NCBI RefSeq assembly: GCF_014873755.1
Contig: NZ_JADBEG010000001.1
Span: 10,237,001 to 10,301,000, forward strand
Source: Amycolatopsis lexingtonensis
GTDB taxonomy: Bacteria; Actinomycetota; Actinomycetes; Mycobacteriales; Pseudonocardiaceae
Direction: 5' to 3'
DNA: 64,000 nucleotides
In this document: piece after piece, positions 9,171 to 18,309 of the stretch
Numbering within the stretch: the stretch's first letter is position 1
Layout: the number at the start of each line of letters is the position of its first letter
Translations under genes and position numbers: made by a program
Notes under the pieces: generated by a model
The model's database searches: none
Seen by the model: the letters and a program-made list of their open reading frames with translations, nothing else
What the model was told of the DNA's origin: nothing

Positions 9171-10826
9171 GTGCCGCAGGATGAGACAGGTCGGAAGCCG
9201 GACCTGTCGGATCTGGACAGCTTCGCGGGCGTCGACGAGCTGGGTGCCCAGGGGTACGAGGACTCGGACGACCACGACCCCGAGCTGGACGCGCGGGACA
9301 CCGCGTTCGAAGCCGGTGGCGGCTCGCGCGGTGGCATCGGCGGTGTCGGCCAGCTGGGCGACAACCTCGCCACCGGCCCGGTGCCCGACCTGACCGTGCC
9401 CGAGGACACCGAGCTGCACGAGCTCGACGACCAGGGCGAACCCGCGGTCTACGGCAACCCGGACGGCCCCGAGGCCCGCCGCGAGCTGATGGCCGTCGAG
9501 GCCGAGCTGAACCAGCGCTGGCCGGAGACGAAGATCGAGCCGTCGCTGACCCGGATCTCCGCGCTGACGCAGCTGCTGGGCGAACCGAACCGCGGCTACC
9601 CGGTGCTGCACGTGGCCGGTACGAACGGCAAGGGCTCCACGGCCCGGATGATCGACGCGCTGCTGACCCGGATGGGCTTGCGCGTCGGCCGCTACACCAG
9701 CCCGCACCTGCAGCTGGTCACCGAGCGGATCGCGCTCGACGGCCGGCCGATCTCCGCCGCGCGCTACGCCGAGCTGTGGCACGACATCGCGCCGTACGTG
9801 TCCATGGTGGACGGTGCCGCCGCGGACGGCGTCGCGATGAGCAAGTTCGAGATCCTCACCGGCATGGCGTTCGCCGCGTTCGCCGACGCCCCGGTCGAGG
9901 CCGCGGTGCTCGAAGCGGGCATGGGCGGTGCCTGGGACGCCACGAACGTCGCCGACGCCGACGTCGCCGTCATCACCCCGATCGGCCTCGACCACGTCGA
10001 GTACCTGGGCCCCGACGCGGTCAGCGCGGCGCGCGAGAAGGCGGGCATCATCAAGCCCGGCTCGGTCGCCGTCATCGCCGAGCAGGACCCCGAGGTGCAG
10101 AAGGTGCTGCTGGAACGCGCCGTCGAGGTCGACGCCGCGGTCGCGCGCGCCGGCAGCGAGTTCGGCGTGCTGGAGCGCGAGGTCGCCGTCGGCGGGCAGC
10201 TGCTGAAGCTGCAGGGCCTCGGCGGCGTCTACGACGACATCTTCCTGCCGCTGCACGGCGCCCACCAGGCCGCGAACGCCGCGCTCGCGCTGGCCGCGGT
10301 CGAGGCGTTCTTCGGCGCGGGCAAGGACAAGCAGCTGGTCATCGAGGCCGTGCGCGAGGCGTTCGCCGAGGTCGAGACGCCGGGACGGCTGGAGCGCGTC
10401 CGCGCGGCCCCCGCGGTGATGATCGACGCGGCCCACAACCCGCACGGCGCCCGCGCGCTCGCGACGACCGTGGCCGAGGAGTTCGCCTTCCGCCGCCTGG
10501 TCGCGGTGGTCGGCGTGATGGCCGAAAAGGACGCCCACGGCATCCTCGACGCGCTGGAGCCGGTGGTGTCCGACGTCGTCGTGACGCGCAACTCGTCGCC
10601 GCGCGCGATGCCGCTGGAAGAGCTGAACCAGCTGGCGATCTCGATCTTCGGCGAGGAGCGCGTGGTCGCCGAGACCGACCTGGAGACCGCGATCGAGACG
10701 GCGATCGCGCTGGTGGAGACCAGCGACGACCCCGAGGAGCCGCTGTCGGGCGGCGGCGTGCTGGTCACCGGCTCGGTGGTCACCGTCGGCGAGGCGCGCA
10801 CCCTGTTCGGGAAGGAGCCGGCGTGA
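9171..10826 (+). CDS. folC: Bifunctional folylpolyglutamate synthase / dihydrofolate synthase
   Basis: Mur-ligase family enzyme that adds glutamate to dihydropteroate and tetrahydrofolate with ATP. The P-loop is GTNGKGS (residues 150-156), the Omega loop and metal site follow (YTSPHL, LEAGMGG), and the second domain contains IDAAHNPHG. The 551-aa length is about 100 more than usual. The extra part is a very acidic, low-complexity N-terminus (residues 1-100, rich in D/E/G) before the catalytic core begins near EARRELMAVEAEL. GTG 9171 has GGAGGAG upstream, so the extension is probably translated. The next gene overlaps it by 4 bp, as in mycobacteria. Confidence 0.96.
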   Translation: MPQDETGRKPDLSDLDSFAGVDELGAQGYEDSDDHDPELDARDTAFEAGGGSRGGIGGVGQLGDNLATGPVPDLTVPEDTELHELDDQGEPAVYGNPDGPEARRELMAVEAELNQRWPETKIEPSLTRISALTQLLGEPNRGYPVLHVAGTNGKGSTARMIDALLTRMGLRVGRYTSPHLQLVTERIALDGRPISAARYAELWHDIAPYVSMVDGAAADGVAMSKFEILTGMAFAAFADAPVEAAVLEAGMGGAWDATNVADADVAVITPIGLDHVEYLGPDAVSAAREKAGIIKPGSVAVIAEQDPEVQKVLLERAVEVDAAVARAGSEFGVLEREVAVGGQLLKLQGLGGVYDDIFLPLHGAHQAANAALALAAVEAFFGAGKDKQLVIEAVREAFAEVETPGRLERVRAAPAVMIDAAHNPHGARALATTVAEEFAFRRLVAVVGVMAEKDAHGILDALEPVVSDVVVTRNSSPRAMPLEELNQLAISIFGEERVVAETDLETAIETAIALVETSDDPEEPLSGGGVLVTGSVVTVGEARTLFGKEPA

Positions 10827-11221
10827 GCGAGCCGACCGAAGCCCCCAAGCCGAAGGACCCGATGAAGGGCTTCCGCGGCGTGATGTCGGGGACCCTGATC
10901 ATGGAGGGCATCACGGTCGCCCTCGCGCTCCCCGTGGTGAACAAGCTCGGCGGCGGGATCGGCACCGGCACCGGGTGGACGGTCATCGCGGTGGCCGTCC
11001 TGCTGGTCGTGACGTGCGGGTTCGTCAAGCGCCGGTGGGCGGTGCCACTGATCCTCGCGCTGCAGGTGGTGCTGATCGCACTGGTGTTCTGGCTGCCCGC
11101 GATCACCGTGCTGGGCGTCATCTTCCTGGCGATCTGGCTGTGGCTGCTGTGGCTGCGCAAGGACGTCGCCCGCCGGATGGCGGCCGGCACCCTGGCGAGC
11201 CAGCAGCAGCCCCAGCCCTGA
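10823..11221 (+). CDS. DUF4233 family membrane protein
   Basis: Protein of 132 aa with four predicted membrane segments (GTLIMEGITVALALPVV, GWTVIAVAVLLVVTCGF, AVPLILALQVVLIALVFWL, TVLGVIFLAIWLWLLWL) and a Gln-rich cytoplasmic tail. Its GTG overlaps the folC stop (GTGA), so translation is coupled. It is the conserved folC partner of actinobacteria (Rv2446c-like by position). Function unknown; the fixed position next to folC suggests a link with folate or the cell envelope, but the sequence does not prove this. Confidence 0.9.
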   Translation: MSEPTEAPKPKDPMKGFRGVMSGTLIMEGITVALALPVVNKLGGGIGTGTGWTVIAVAVLLVVTCGFVKRRWAVPLILALQVVLIALVFWLPAITVLGVIFLAIWLWLLWLRKDVARRMAAGTLASQQQPQP

Positions 11222-11225
11222 CGCC

Positions 11226-12119
11226 TTACAGGTAGTCGCCGTCCGCCACGTCGTCGAGCAGCGTCGGGTGACGGGGTGACCAGCCGAGCAGTTCCCGCGT
11301 GAGCTCGCTGGACACGGGCGCGTCGAGCCCGTACGCCGCGGCGATGAACGGGCTGACGAAGTGCCCGGCGGCCTCCTCCGGGGTCAGCGAGACCACGGGC
11401 AGGCCGAGCCCGCGCCCGACCGTCTCCGCGATGCTCCGGAACGGCACGTTCTCGGCGGTCGCGTGCAGGACACTGCCCGCCGGAGCGCCCTCCAGGGCCA
11501 AGCGGAAGACGACCGCCGCGTCGAGCCGGTGCACCGCGGGCCAGCGGTTGGTGCCGTCGCCGACGTAGGCCGATTTCCCGGTTTTGCGCGCGGTGTCCAC
11601 GAGCCAGGCGATGAAGCCGTGGTCGCCGGGGCCGTGGACGGTCGGCGCGAGCCGGACGACGCTCGCCCGCACCCCGCGGCCGGCGAAGTCCAGGCAGGCC
11701 CGCTCGCCCGCGATCCGGAAGGCGGCGAGCCCGGCCGCGTCGGGCTCGTCCTTCTCGGTGCTCACCCGGCCGGCGGGCATGACGAGCGTGCCGGACGTGC
11801 TGACGAACGGCTTGCCCGAACCCACCAGGACCTCGCCGAGCGCCTCGATCGCCGTCCGGTCGCGGCGGGTCATGTCGGCCAGGTCGCTGAAGTCGCCGCC
11901 GAAGGCCATGTGCAGCACGGCGTCGGCGGCTTCGGCGCCGGCGCGCAGGCTGTCGAGGTCCTCCAGCGAACCCCGGTGCGGGGTGGCGCCCAGCGACTCG
12001 AGCCGGGCGGCGGAGGCGTCGGAGCGCGCGAGGCCGGTGACGGTGTGGCCGGCCGCGATCAGCTCGGTGACGACGGCGGGTCCGGTGAGGCCGGAACCGC
12101 CGGTGACGAAGACGTGCAT
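11226..12119 (-). CDS. NAD(P)-binding extended SDR / NmrA-like epimerase
   Basis: Protein of 297 aa. The N-terminal Rossmann motif is VFVTGGSGLTGPAVV (TGxxGxxG), then LARSDASAARLESLGA and VLHMAFGG. The catalytic Tyr/Lys pair of classical extended SDRs is not obvious, since the position after STSGTLVMPA carries no YxxxK, so this may be an atypical SDR. It is divergent from a TetR gene with two matching operators between them, so it is very likely that regulator's target. It might act on an electrophile or quinone sensed by the TetR protein; that is inference. Confidence 0.85.
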   Translation of the reverse strand: MHVFVTGGSGLTGPAVVTELIAAGHTVTGLARSDASAARLESLGATPHRGSLEDLDSLRAGAEAADAVLHMAFGGDFSDLADMTRRDRTAIEALGEVLVGSGKPFVSTSGTLVMPAGRVSTEKDEPDAAGLAAFRIAGERACLDFAGRGVRASVVRLAPTVHGPGDHGFIAWLVDTARKTGKSAYVGDGTNRWPAVHRLDAAVVFRLALEGAPAGSVLHATAENVPFRSIAETVGRGLGLPVVSLTPEEAAGHFVSPFIAAAYGLDAPVSSELTRELLGWSPRHPTLLDDVADGDYL

Positions 12120-12134
12120 GGGGACATCTCCCGG

Positions 12135-12192
12135 GTAGTGACAGTGACTGACGCTACGAACTGTACCGCGTAGTGTCAGTGACTGGCGCTAC
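12135..12192. promoter_or_regulatory. Tandem palindromic TetR operators and divergent promoters
   Basis: Two 23-bp imperfect palindromes, 12135-12157 and 12170-12192, differ at two positions and share the half-site GTAGYGYCAGT with its complement. Their centres are 35 bp apart. A -10 element for the SDR gene (TACAGT, minus strand, 12160-12165) lies between them, and TAAGCT (12196-12201) for the TetR gene lies just after the second. Bound repressor would block both promoters. Confidence 0.8.
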
Positions 12193-12207
12193 GGGTAAGC
12201 TGGCCCC

Positions 12208-12777
12208 GTGCCACGCAGCGGAGAAGAAGCGCGCCGCCGCCTTCAGCAGGCGGCGCTCGAGCTGTACCGGGAACGCGGGTTCGACCAGACCACCACGGCC
12301 GAGATCGCCGCCCGGGCCGGCGTCACCGAGCGCACGTTCTTCCGGCACTTCCCGGACAAGCGCGAAGTGCTCTTCGACGGCGAAGCCACGCTGCGCGCCG
12401 AACTCGTCGCGTCGGTCGCCGAGGCGCCCGACGGGCTGCCGCCACTCGAAGTCCTGATCCGCGCCTTCCGCAAGTCCGGGCGGATCCTCGAGGGCAACCG
12501 GCCGTTCGCCGAACCGCGGCTCGCGGTCATCGCGGCGACCCCGGCGTTGCGGGAGCGCGATCTGGCCAAGGCCGCGGCGATGAGCGACGCACTGGCGGCG
12601 GCGCTGCGCGCGCGTGGAGTCGCCGACCGGCCGGCCGCGCTGGCCGCGGACGTCGGCTGGATCACCTTCCACCACGCGGCCGGAGCGTGGATCGGGGAAT
12701 CCGCGCGCGGTCTGGACGAGCACCTCGACGAGGCCTTCGCCGACCTGCGCGCGTTGGCGGCGAAGGCGGACGGCTGA
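12208..12777 (+). CDS. TetR family transcriptional regulator
   Basis: Protein of 189 aa. The helix-turn-helix is TTAEIAARAGVTERTFFRHFPDKREVL (about residues 28-54), followed by an all-helical ligand domain. GTG 12208 lies 6 nt after TAAGCT with no ribosome site, so the message is probably leaderless. Two palindromic operators precede it. The divergent partner is an SDR enzyme. Autorepression and repression of the SDR gene are the simplest reading; the ligand is unknown. Confidence 0.9.
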   Translation: MPRSGEEARRRLQQAALELYRERGFDQTTTAEIAARAGVTERTFFRHFPDKREVLFDGEATLRAELVASVAEAPDGLPPLEVLIRAFRKSGRILEGNRPFAEPRLAVIAATPALRERDLAKAAAMSDALAAALRARGVADRPAALAADVGWITFHHAAGAWIGESARGLDEHLDEAFADLRALAAKADG

Positions 12778-12798
12778 GCGCCCGCCTCCGCCGAAACT

Positions 12799-15147
12799 TC
12801 AGCGCAGCACGACGGTCCGCAGCGCGGGGGAGCGCAGGATGTCGGCTTCGCAGAAGCGTTCCTTCACCCACTCACCGCGGCTGTAGAGCTTCGTCTGGTC
12901 GCTGAAGTAGGGCGACTTCGGGTTCGACGACTGCGAGTACGTCAGCAACGTCGACGAGTCCGGGCACGCGTGCCCGGAGAACCCGACCACCTGGAGGTAG
13001 CTCGACCCGTGCGCCACCTCGACGTTGCCGCGCGCCGGGTCCCACTCCGTCGTCATCACGTTGAGCACGCCCAGGAAACCCTGTCCGCCGTGGATGGGAA
13101 TGCGCTCGCCGTTGCGGGTGACGGCCTGGCCGTCCCGTAGCTCCGCGTCCGGCGGGAGCCCGGCCGTGCGCAACTCCACGAGCGCGTCCCCGAACGCTTT
13201 CTGAACGTCCGCGTTGCCGACGTTGAGCGTGTTCGGCGTGGTCAGCGGCGCCTTCGGGTCGAAGGGCACCGTGAACCGGCCCACGTTCCCGAGCCGTGCG
13301 GCGAACCGCTGGAACAGCAGCGAACCGCGGGTGTCCAGGGTGTACGTGTGGTCCCAGCCCGCCAGCGCGGTGCACGCCGGCCCGACCGGCACCGGGCCGG
13401 ACGACGACGGCGCCTGCCCGCCGGGGAAGGACGCGCACAGCTTCGCCAGGTCCGCCGCCGTCAGATCGGCGAACAGGCTGTGGTCGGCGAAGAGCATCTG
13501 CTTCATCGAATCGGTCGTGAAACCGCCCTTTTCGGCCGTGAGCAACGCTTCCCGCGTGCGCGGCGAGCGTTCGGTGCCGATGTCCCCGACGATGTGCGGG
13601 TACCCGGTGATCGGCGCTTTCGCGTTCGCGAGCCAGGCGCTGTCGTTGGCGTTCAGCTCGTAGTCGCGGCGTTGCTGCTGCGGCAGCCGCGACGGCGCGA
13701 AGATGCCCGGTTCGAGCGCGCCCGGGTCCGAACCCCACTGGCAGGACGACTTCGCACCGTCCAAAATGGCCAGTCCGACCTGCTGGAACGTCCCCTGTCC
13801 CAACGGGGTGCTGCACGCCTTCGCCTGTTCGTCGGTGACGTGCGGGACCACCTGGATGTCGGCGTAGAGCGCGTTGCCCGCGCGGTCGGTGGCGATCGTG
13901 TTGACCCACGGGACACCCTGGGTGCGGCTCAGCGCGCGGACGACGTCGGCCGTGCTGCGGGACTGGTCGAGCTCGAACCACGTGTTGAGCCCGCGCAGGT
14001 TCGTCGCGTTGGCGTCGCGCACCGCGTACGCCGATTTCGCCGTCCACGGCAGCGGAATGCCCTGGAAGTCGGCCATCACCGGCCCGTAGCGCGTCGCCCA
14101 GAAAGTCTGCCGGACCGGTCGCACCGAGCCGTCGGCCTGGCGCACCTGGACCGTGACGTCGGCCGAAGTCATCTTCTCCGGCTTGCCGTCGACGAGGTAG
14201 GTCGTCGGATCGCCGGCTCGCAGCGGCACCTCGAAGAGGCCGAAGGTGACCGGAGTGGACACCGTGTGCGTCCAGGCCGCGTCGGCGGTGTGCCCGATCT
14301 GGACGAACGGCATGCCGAGCAGGCTCGCGCCGGCGACGTCGAAGCGGCCCGGGATGGTCAGCTGGCTCTGCCAGAACCGGCGCCCGGCCTGCCACGGGTA
14401 GTGCGGGTTGCCGAGCAGCACGCTGCCCCGGCCCGAAGCGGTCGAGTCGGCGCCGACCGCGATGCCGTTGCTGCCCAGTCCGCTGCCGCCGAGTGCCTTC
14501 CGGACCTGGTCGGAGAGCTGGCCGGCGGTGCCGGGAGCCGGTGCCGGGCCGGACGGCGGCGCGGCGAACAGGCTTTCGGTGACCACGCCCTGGCCGCCGG
14601 TGATCGCGATGGCGTAGAAGTGCCGGTAGAAGTCCTGCTCGGTGATCGGCCGGACCCAGTCCGCGCCGCGGCAGGCCGGGTCGGAGATGCCGGACCGGCC
14701 GGTGCGCGCCAGGTAGGCGTTGAAGCCCTTGACGTAACCGGAAACGATCTGCCGGACCTCGGGCCGCGGGCCCTGCGGTGCGGGCTGCGCGGCCAGCCGG
14801 TCGACGATCCCCGAATCGTTGATCCGCTGGAAGAACAGGTCGCTGTGCAGGTTGTTCGCCGCCTCGGACAGCGACGGGTAGCCGTCGCCGCCCGGGCCGA
14901 GGTACTTCGACCGCTGCGCGCTCACCGTCAGGTAGATGTTCGCGAGTTCGCAGACGTTGTCGGTCGCCGCCGCGTAGCCGTACCCGTAGCCGAGGCCGGC
15001 GAAGTCGTTGGCGACGATGTGCGGGATGCCGTGCTCGGTGTAGCGGAGGACGGCCTTCTCTTGACCGGCTTCCGCGACGGCTGTCCCCAGTGTCGTGATG
15101 GTGAGTGCCGTTGTCAGAACCGCCAGGGTTTTCCTCAATGGTCTCAT
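12799..15147 (-). CDS. Secreted penicillin acylase family (acyl-homoserine lactone/lipopeptide acylase type)
   Basis: Ntn-hydrolase precursor of 782 aa. A signal peptide covers residues 1-27. The alpha chain (about 30-200) is followed by a spacer rich in Pro/Ala/Gly, then the self-cleavage site before Ser226 in GLGSNGIAVG, which becomes the N-terminal nucleophile of the beta chain. Other conserved blocks are LLGNPHYPW, GASLLGMPFVQIGHTADAAWTHTVS and YELNANDSAWLAN. The sequence resembles actinobacterial acylases such as AhlM and the aculeacin/cyclic lipopeptide acylases, which remove long acyl chains from lactones, penicillin V or lipopeptides. The exact substrate is not determinable. It is monocistronic and divergent from the PhoD gene. 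Confidence 0.93.
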   Translation of the reverse strand: MRPLRKTLAVLTTALTITTLGTAVAEAGQEKAVLRYTEHGIPHIVANDFAGLGYGYGYAAATDNVCELANIYLTVSAQRSKYLGPGGDGYPSLSEAANNLHSDLFFQRINDSGIVDRLAAQPAPQGPRPEVRQIVSGYVKGFNAYLARTGRSGISDPACRGADWVRPITEQDFYRHFYAIAITGGQGVVTESLFAAPPSGPAPAPGTAGQLSDQVRKALGGSGLGSNGIAVGADSTASGRGSVLLGNPHYPWQAGRRFWQSQLTIPGRFDVAGASLLGMPFVQIGHTADAAWTHTVSTPVTFGLFEVPLRAGDPTTYLVDGKPEKMTSADVTVQVRQADGSVRPVRQTFWATRYGPVMADFQGIPLPWTAKSAYAVRDANATNLRGLNTWFELDQSRSTADVVRALSRTQGVPWVNTIATDRAGNALYADIQVVPHVTDEQAKACSTPLGQGTFQQVGLAILDGAKSSCQWGSDPGALEPGIFAPSRLPQQQRRDYELNANDSAWLANAKAPITGYPHIVGDIGTERSPRTREALLTAEKGGFTTDSMKQMLFADHSLFADLTAADLAKLCASFPGGQAPSSSGPVPVGPACTALAGWDHTYTLDTRGSLLFQRFAARLGNVGRFTVPFDPKAPLTTPNTLNVGNADVQKAFGDALVELRTAGLPPDAELRDGQAVTRNGERIPIHGGQGFLGVLNVMTTEWDPARGNVEVAHGSSYLQVVGFSGHACPDSSTLLTYSQSSNPKSPYFSDQTKLYSRGEWVKERFCEADILRSPALRTVVLR

Positions 15148-15270
15148 CTGACCCCCTTGTCGTGATCGCCACGCTACCGACGGCGAGCGGTGCCGGGGAT
15201 GGGGGAAACCCCCGATATCCGTTCACCCGCGCGCAATCCCGCGTTGGCCGGGGCGGGATAGAAACCGCGC

Positions 15271-16818
15271 ATGACCGAACCGACCCACCACTCCCGCCGC
15301 ACCCTGCTCAAGGCCGGTCTCACCGGCGCCGCCGCCACGCTCGTGCTGCCTTCGACGGCCTTCGCCGCGGTCCCGCTCGTCCGCCGCGACCGGCCCGTGC
15401 TCACCCACGGCGTCCAATCCGGCGACGTCACCCCCGGCTCGGCGATCGTCTGGTCCCGCGCGGACCGCCCGTCGCGGCTCGTGGTCGAGGTCGCCCGCGA
15501 CCCGTCGTTCCGGCACGCCCGCCGGGTGCAAGGTCCCCTCGCCGGGCCGGCCACCGGCGGCACCGCGCAGGTCCGTGTCGCCGCGCTGCAGCCCGGCACG
15601 GAGTACCACTACCGCGTCACGGCGGTGTCCCTCGACGGGCGCGCCACGAGCGAGCCGCTGACCGGCCGGTTCGCCACGGCCCCGGTGGGCCGCCGCGACA
15701 CCCGGATCGTCTGGTCCGGCGACGTCGTCGGCCAGAACTGGGGCATCAACCCCGGGCTGGGCGGGATGACGATCTTCTCCGCGATGGCCGCCCGGAACCC
15801 GGACCTGTTCCTGCACAGCGGCGACACGGTGTACTCGGACGGCCCGCTGACCGAAACCGTGACCCTGCCCGGCGGCCGGACCTGGCGCAACGTCGTCACG
15901 GCGGAGAAGTCGAAGGTCGCGGAAACACTGGACGAGTTCCGCGGCCAGCACGCGTACAACCGCCTCGACGACAACTTCCGCCGGTTCGCGGCGCAGGTGC
16001 CGTCGTACGTCCAGTGGGACGACCACGAGGTCCTGAACAACTGGTACCCGGGCAAGATCCTCGACAACCCGGCCTACACCGAGAAGCGCGTCGACGTCCT
16101 CGCGCCGCGGGCGTACCAGGCGTTCCACGAGTGGCACCCGATCGACTCCCGCCAAGCGGTCGACGGCCGCGTCTACCGCAGCTTCACCTACGGTTCGCGC
16201 GTCGAGATCTTCGTGCTGGACATGCGGACCTACCGCAACGCCAACACCGCGGACCAGACGAAGCCGGGCTACATCCTCGGCGACCGGCAGGCCCGCTGGC
16301 TGGCCGACGCGCTCGGCCGCAGCACCGCGACGTGGAAGATCGTCCAGGCGGACATGCCGCTCGGCCTGGTCGTCCCGGACGGCAAGGACATCGAAGCGGT
16401 GGCGAACAACCTGCCGGGCGCGCCGGGCGGGCGCGAGACCGAGCTGGCGTGGGTGCTGCGCGAGATCCAGCGCCGCCGCGTCCGCAACGTCGTGTGGCTG
16501 ACCGCGGACGTGCACTACACCGCGGCGCACCACTATTCGCCCGACCGCGCGGCCTTCCAGGACTTCGACCCGTTCTGGGAGTTCGTGTCCGGACCGCTGA
16601 ACGCGGGCGCGTTCGGGCCCAATTCCCTGGACCCGACGTTCGGCCCGGAGGCGGTGTTCGTGCACGCCCCACCGGCGGCGAACACGGCCCCGATCGACGG
16701 CTTCCAGCACTTCGGCGAGCTGAACGTCGACGGCTTCACCGGAGATCTGACCGTGGATCTGCGTGATGCCACGGGAGCCTCGCTGTGGTCGAAGAAACTG
16801 CACCCGCAGGGCCGCTGA
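15271..16818 (+). CDS. PhoD-type alkaline phosphatase / phosphodiesterase, Tat-exported
   Basis: Protein of 515 aa. The Tat signal is [21 protein letters not shown] (residues 8-30) with cleavage near AFAA. An N-terminal fibronectin-like domain ([20 protein letters not shown]) precedes the metallophosphatase domain: [38 protein letters not shown], and [16 protein letters not shown]. These supply the calcium/iron ligands typical of PhoD. It acts outside the membrane, releasing phosphate from monoesters, diesters or teichoic-acid-like polymers. No PHO box was recognised upstream. Three long palindromes lie between its stop and ndk. Confidence 0.93.
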   Translation: MTEPTHHSRRTLLKAGLTGAAATLVLPSTAFAAVPLVRRDRPVLTHGVQSGDVTPGSAIVWSRADRPSRLVVEVARDPSFRHARRVQGPLAGPATGGTAQVRVAALQPGTEYHYRVTAVSLDGRATSEPLTGRFATAPVGRRDTRIVWSGDVVGQNWGINPGLGGMTIFSAMAARNPDLFLHSGDTVYSDGPLTETVTLPGGRTWRNVVTAEKSKVAETLDEFRGQHAYNRLDDNFRRFAAQVPSYVQWDDHEVLNNWYPGKILDNPAYTEKRVDVLAPRAYQAFHEWHPIDSRQAVDGRVYRSFTYGSRVEIFVLDMRTYRNANTADQTKPGYILGDRQARWLADALGRSTATWKIVQADMPLGLVVPDGKDIEAVANNLPGAPGGRETELAWVLREIQRRRVRNVVWLTADVHYTAAHHYSPDRAAFQDFDPFWEFVSGPLNAGAFGPNSLDPTFGPEAVFVHAPPAANTAPIDGFQHFGELNVDGFTGDLTVDLRDATGASLWSKKLHPQGR

Positions 16819-16839
16819 TCGGCTCGGCCCGGCTTCCGC

Positions 16840-16896
16840 GGAGGTCTTGAATGAGTCATTCAGGACCTCCGGCGCCCTGAATGACTCATTCAAGAC
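16840..16896. repeat. Pair of inverted intergenic palindromes with TGAATGANTCATTCA cores
   Basis: Unit 1 (16840-16870) is a 31-nt near-perfect palindrome with GGAGGTC ends; unit 2 has its core at 16878-16892. A 20-bp stretch of unit 1 (16844-16863) is repeated exactly in inverted orientation at 16877-16896, so either small hairpins or one large stem can form. It lies 21 bp after the PhoD gene; it may end transcription or be a dispersed repeat. Confidence 0.8.
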
Positions 16897-16920
16897 AGCG
16901 GACCCCGGCCGATCGGCCCG

Positions 16921-16955
16921 GCGGAGGTCGCGAATGACCCATTCGCGACCTCCGC
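16921..16955. repeat. Perfect intergenic palindrome with GCGAATG-ACC-CATTCGC centre
   Basis: Two perfect 16-bp arms (GCGGAGGTCGCGAATG and complement) flank an ACC loop. The outer GGAGGTC is shared with the neighbouring unit at 16840 while the core differs, as if two families of the same element lie side by side ahead of ndk. Confidence 0.8.
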
Positions 16956-17026
16956 CGAGCCCGCTCACCGCGTCCGGCTACGCTCACGCGCACCGACACG
17001 CAACCGCAACAAGGAGAAACACCGTC

Positions 17027-17437
17027 GTGACTGAACGCACGCTGGTCCTGGTCAAGCCCGATGGCGTCGCGCGCGGCCTCGTCGGCGAGGTCATCTCGCG
17101 GATCGAGCGCAAGGGCCTCAAGCTCGCCGCCGTCGAACTGCGGACCGTGCCGCAGGCGCTGGCCGAGGAGCACTACGCCGAGCACAAGGAGCGTTCGTTC
17201 TTCGGCGAGCTGCTGGAGTTCATCACGTCGGGCCCGCTGGTCGCGCTCGCCGTCGAAGGCCCGCGCGCGATCGCCGCGTTCCGCCAGCTGGCCGGCGGCA
17301 CCGACCCGGTCGAGAAGGCCACCCCGGGCACCATCCGCGGCGACTTCGCGCTGGAGACCCAGTACAACCTGGTGCACGGCTCGGACTCGCCGGAGTCGGC
17401 CGAGCGCGAGCTGAAGCTCTGGTTCCCCGACCTGTGA
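17027..17437 (+). CDS. ndk: Nucleoside diphosphate kinase
   Basis: Protein of 136 aa, full length. It transfers the gamma phosphate of ATP to nucleoside diphosphates through phospho-His117 in YNLVHGSDS; the active-site motif and the GxxRGDF loop (TIRGDFALE) are intact. The N-terminus [21 protein letters not shown] is canonical. GTG 17027 has AAGGAG upstream at a suitable distance. It is followed by a strong hairpin and forms part of the conserved folC-ndk-rne backbone, though here separated from both neighbours by inserted genes. Confidence 0.97.
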   Translation: MTERTLVLVKPDGVARGLVGEVISRIERKGLKLAAVELRTVPQALAEEHYAEHKERSFFGELLEFITSGPLVALAVEGPRAIAAFRQLAGGTDPVEKATPGTIRGDFALETQYNLVHGSDSPESAERELKLWFPDL

Positions 17438-17442
17438 TCGCC

Positions 17443-17472
17443 ACCGGGGCCACGCCCGCGCGTGGCCCCGGT
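17443..17472 (+). terminator. Hairpin after ndk
   Basis: Perfect 12-bp arms ACCGGGGCCACG and complement around CCCGCG begin 5 nt after the ndk stop. No U tract follows. Its position within the upstream in-frame extension of the next gene argues for that gene starting at 17491. Confidence 0.65.
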
Positions 17473-17490
17473 TCCGCACCCGGAGCGCCG

Positions 17491-18204
17491 ATGACCACGA
17501 TGCCGTTCCCCGCCCGCGACTACCTGCCCGTGCTGCGGGAGCTGACGGGCGCGTTCGCCGACGCCCTGCGCACCGGCGATCCGGCCGCGAAGGTGCCCGA
17601 CTGCGGGGACTGGACGCTCGCCGACCTCGGCACGCACCTCGGCAACGTCCACCGCTGGGCGACCGCCATCGTGACCACCGGGGAGCTGCAGTCCCAGGAC
17701 TTCGAAGCGGGTCCTGGCGCCGACCTGGCGTCCTGGTACGCCGAAAGCGCCGGGCTGCTCCTCGACGCCCTCGAGCAGGCCACTCCCGAAGACGGGTGCT
17801 GGCACTTCGGCGGCACCGAAAAGACCAAGGCGTTCTGGTTCCGCCGCCAGGTGCACGAAACCGCCGTCCACCTCGCCGACGCGGGCAGCGAGCACGTGCT
17901 CGACCCGGCCGTGGCCGCGGACGGCGTCGACGAGGTCCTCGGTGCGATGCTGCCCCGCGTCACGCGCTGGCACGCCGTTCCCGAACTGCCGGGCCCGGTT
18001 TCCCTGCGCGCCACCGACACCGGCGACGTCTGGACCGTGCACCCCGGCGAGCCGCCCGCGCTCGGCCCGGCGGTCGACGGCGCCGCGACGGTCGAAGCGC
18101 CCGCCCGCGATCTCCTGCTACGGCTGTGGAAGCGCACCGGGCCCGCCCCGCGGGTCACCGGCGACGCCGCGGCCGCGCTGCTCGCCGCGCCCCTCACGCC
18201 GTGA
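17491..18204 (+). CDS. Maleylpyruvate isomerase family mycothiol-dependent enzyme
   Basis: Protein of 237 aa. The N-terminal DinB-like four-helix mycothiol/metal domain carries DWTLADLGTHLGNVHRWA and FRRQVHETAVHLADA, which supply the His ligands of the metal site; a small C-terminal alpha/beta domain follows (VSLRATDTGDVWTVHPGE). Family members act as mycothiol-dependent isomerases or S-transferases; the substrate here is unknown. Mycothiol use fits an actinobacterium. ATG 17491 with CGGAG upstream is preferred to GTG 17434, whose extension would contain the ndk hairpin. Confidence 0.85.
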   Translation: MTTMPFPARDYLPVLRELTGAFADALRTGDPAAKVPDCGDWTLADLGTHLGNVHRWATAIVTTGELQSQDFEAGPGADLASWYAESAGLLLDALEQATPEDGCWHFGGTEKTKAFWFRRQVHETAVHLADAGSEHVLDPAVAADGVDEVLGAMLPRVTRWHAVPELPGPVSLRATDTGDVWTVHPGEPPALGPAVDGAATVEAPARDLLLRLWKRTGPAPRVTGDAAAALLAAPLTP

Positions 18205-18207
18205 TGG

Positions 18208-18219
18208 TGTTCTAGACCA
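18208..18219. promoter_or_regulatory. DasR-like site (dre), one mismatch in the core
   Basis: TGTTCTAGACCA differs by one base from the TGGTCTAGACCA core of the Streptomyces DasR consensus. It lies about 90 bp upstream of the phosphodiester glycosidase/metallophosphatase gene and 4 bp after the preceding stop. DasR is the GntR-type repressor of N-acetylglucosamine and chitin genes. Confidence 0.5.
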
Positions 18220-18309
18220 TTCAGGCGTCGTTCACCGGGAAGCCTTCCCCTGGCCGTGCCGCTGCGCTGTGCTGGTCCGGCTCACGCTCACTCGATACTG
18301 GGGTACCCG

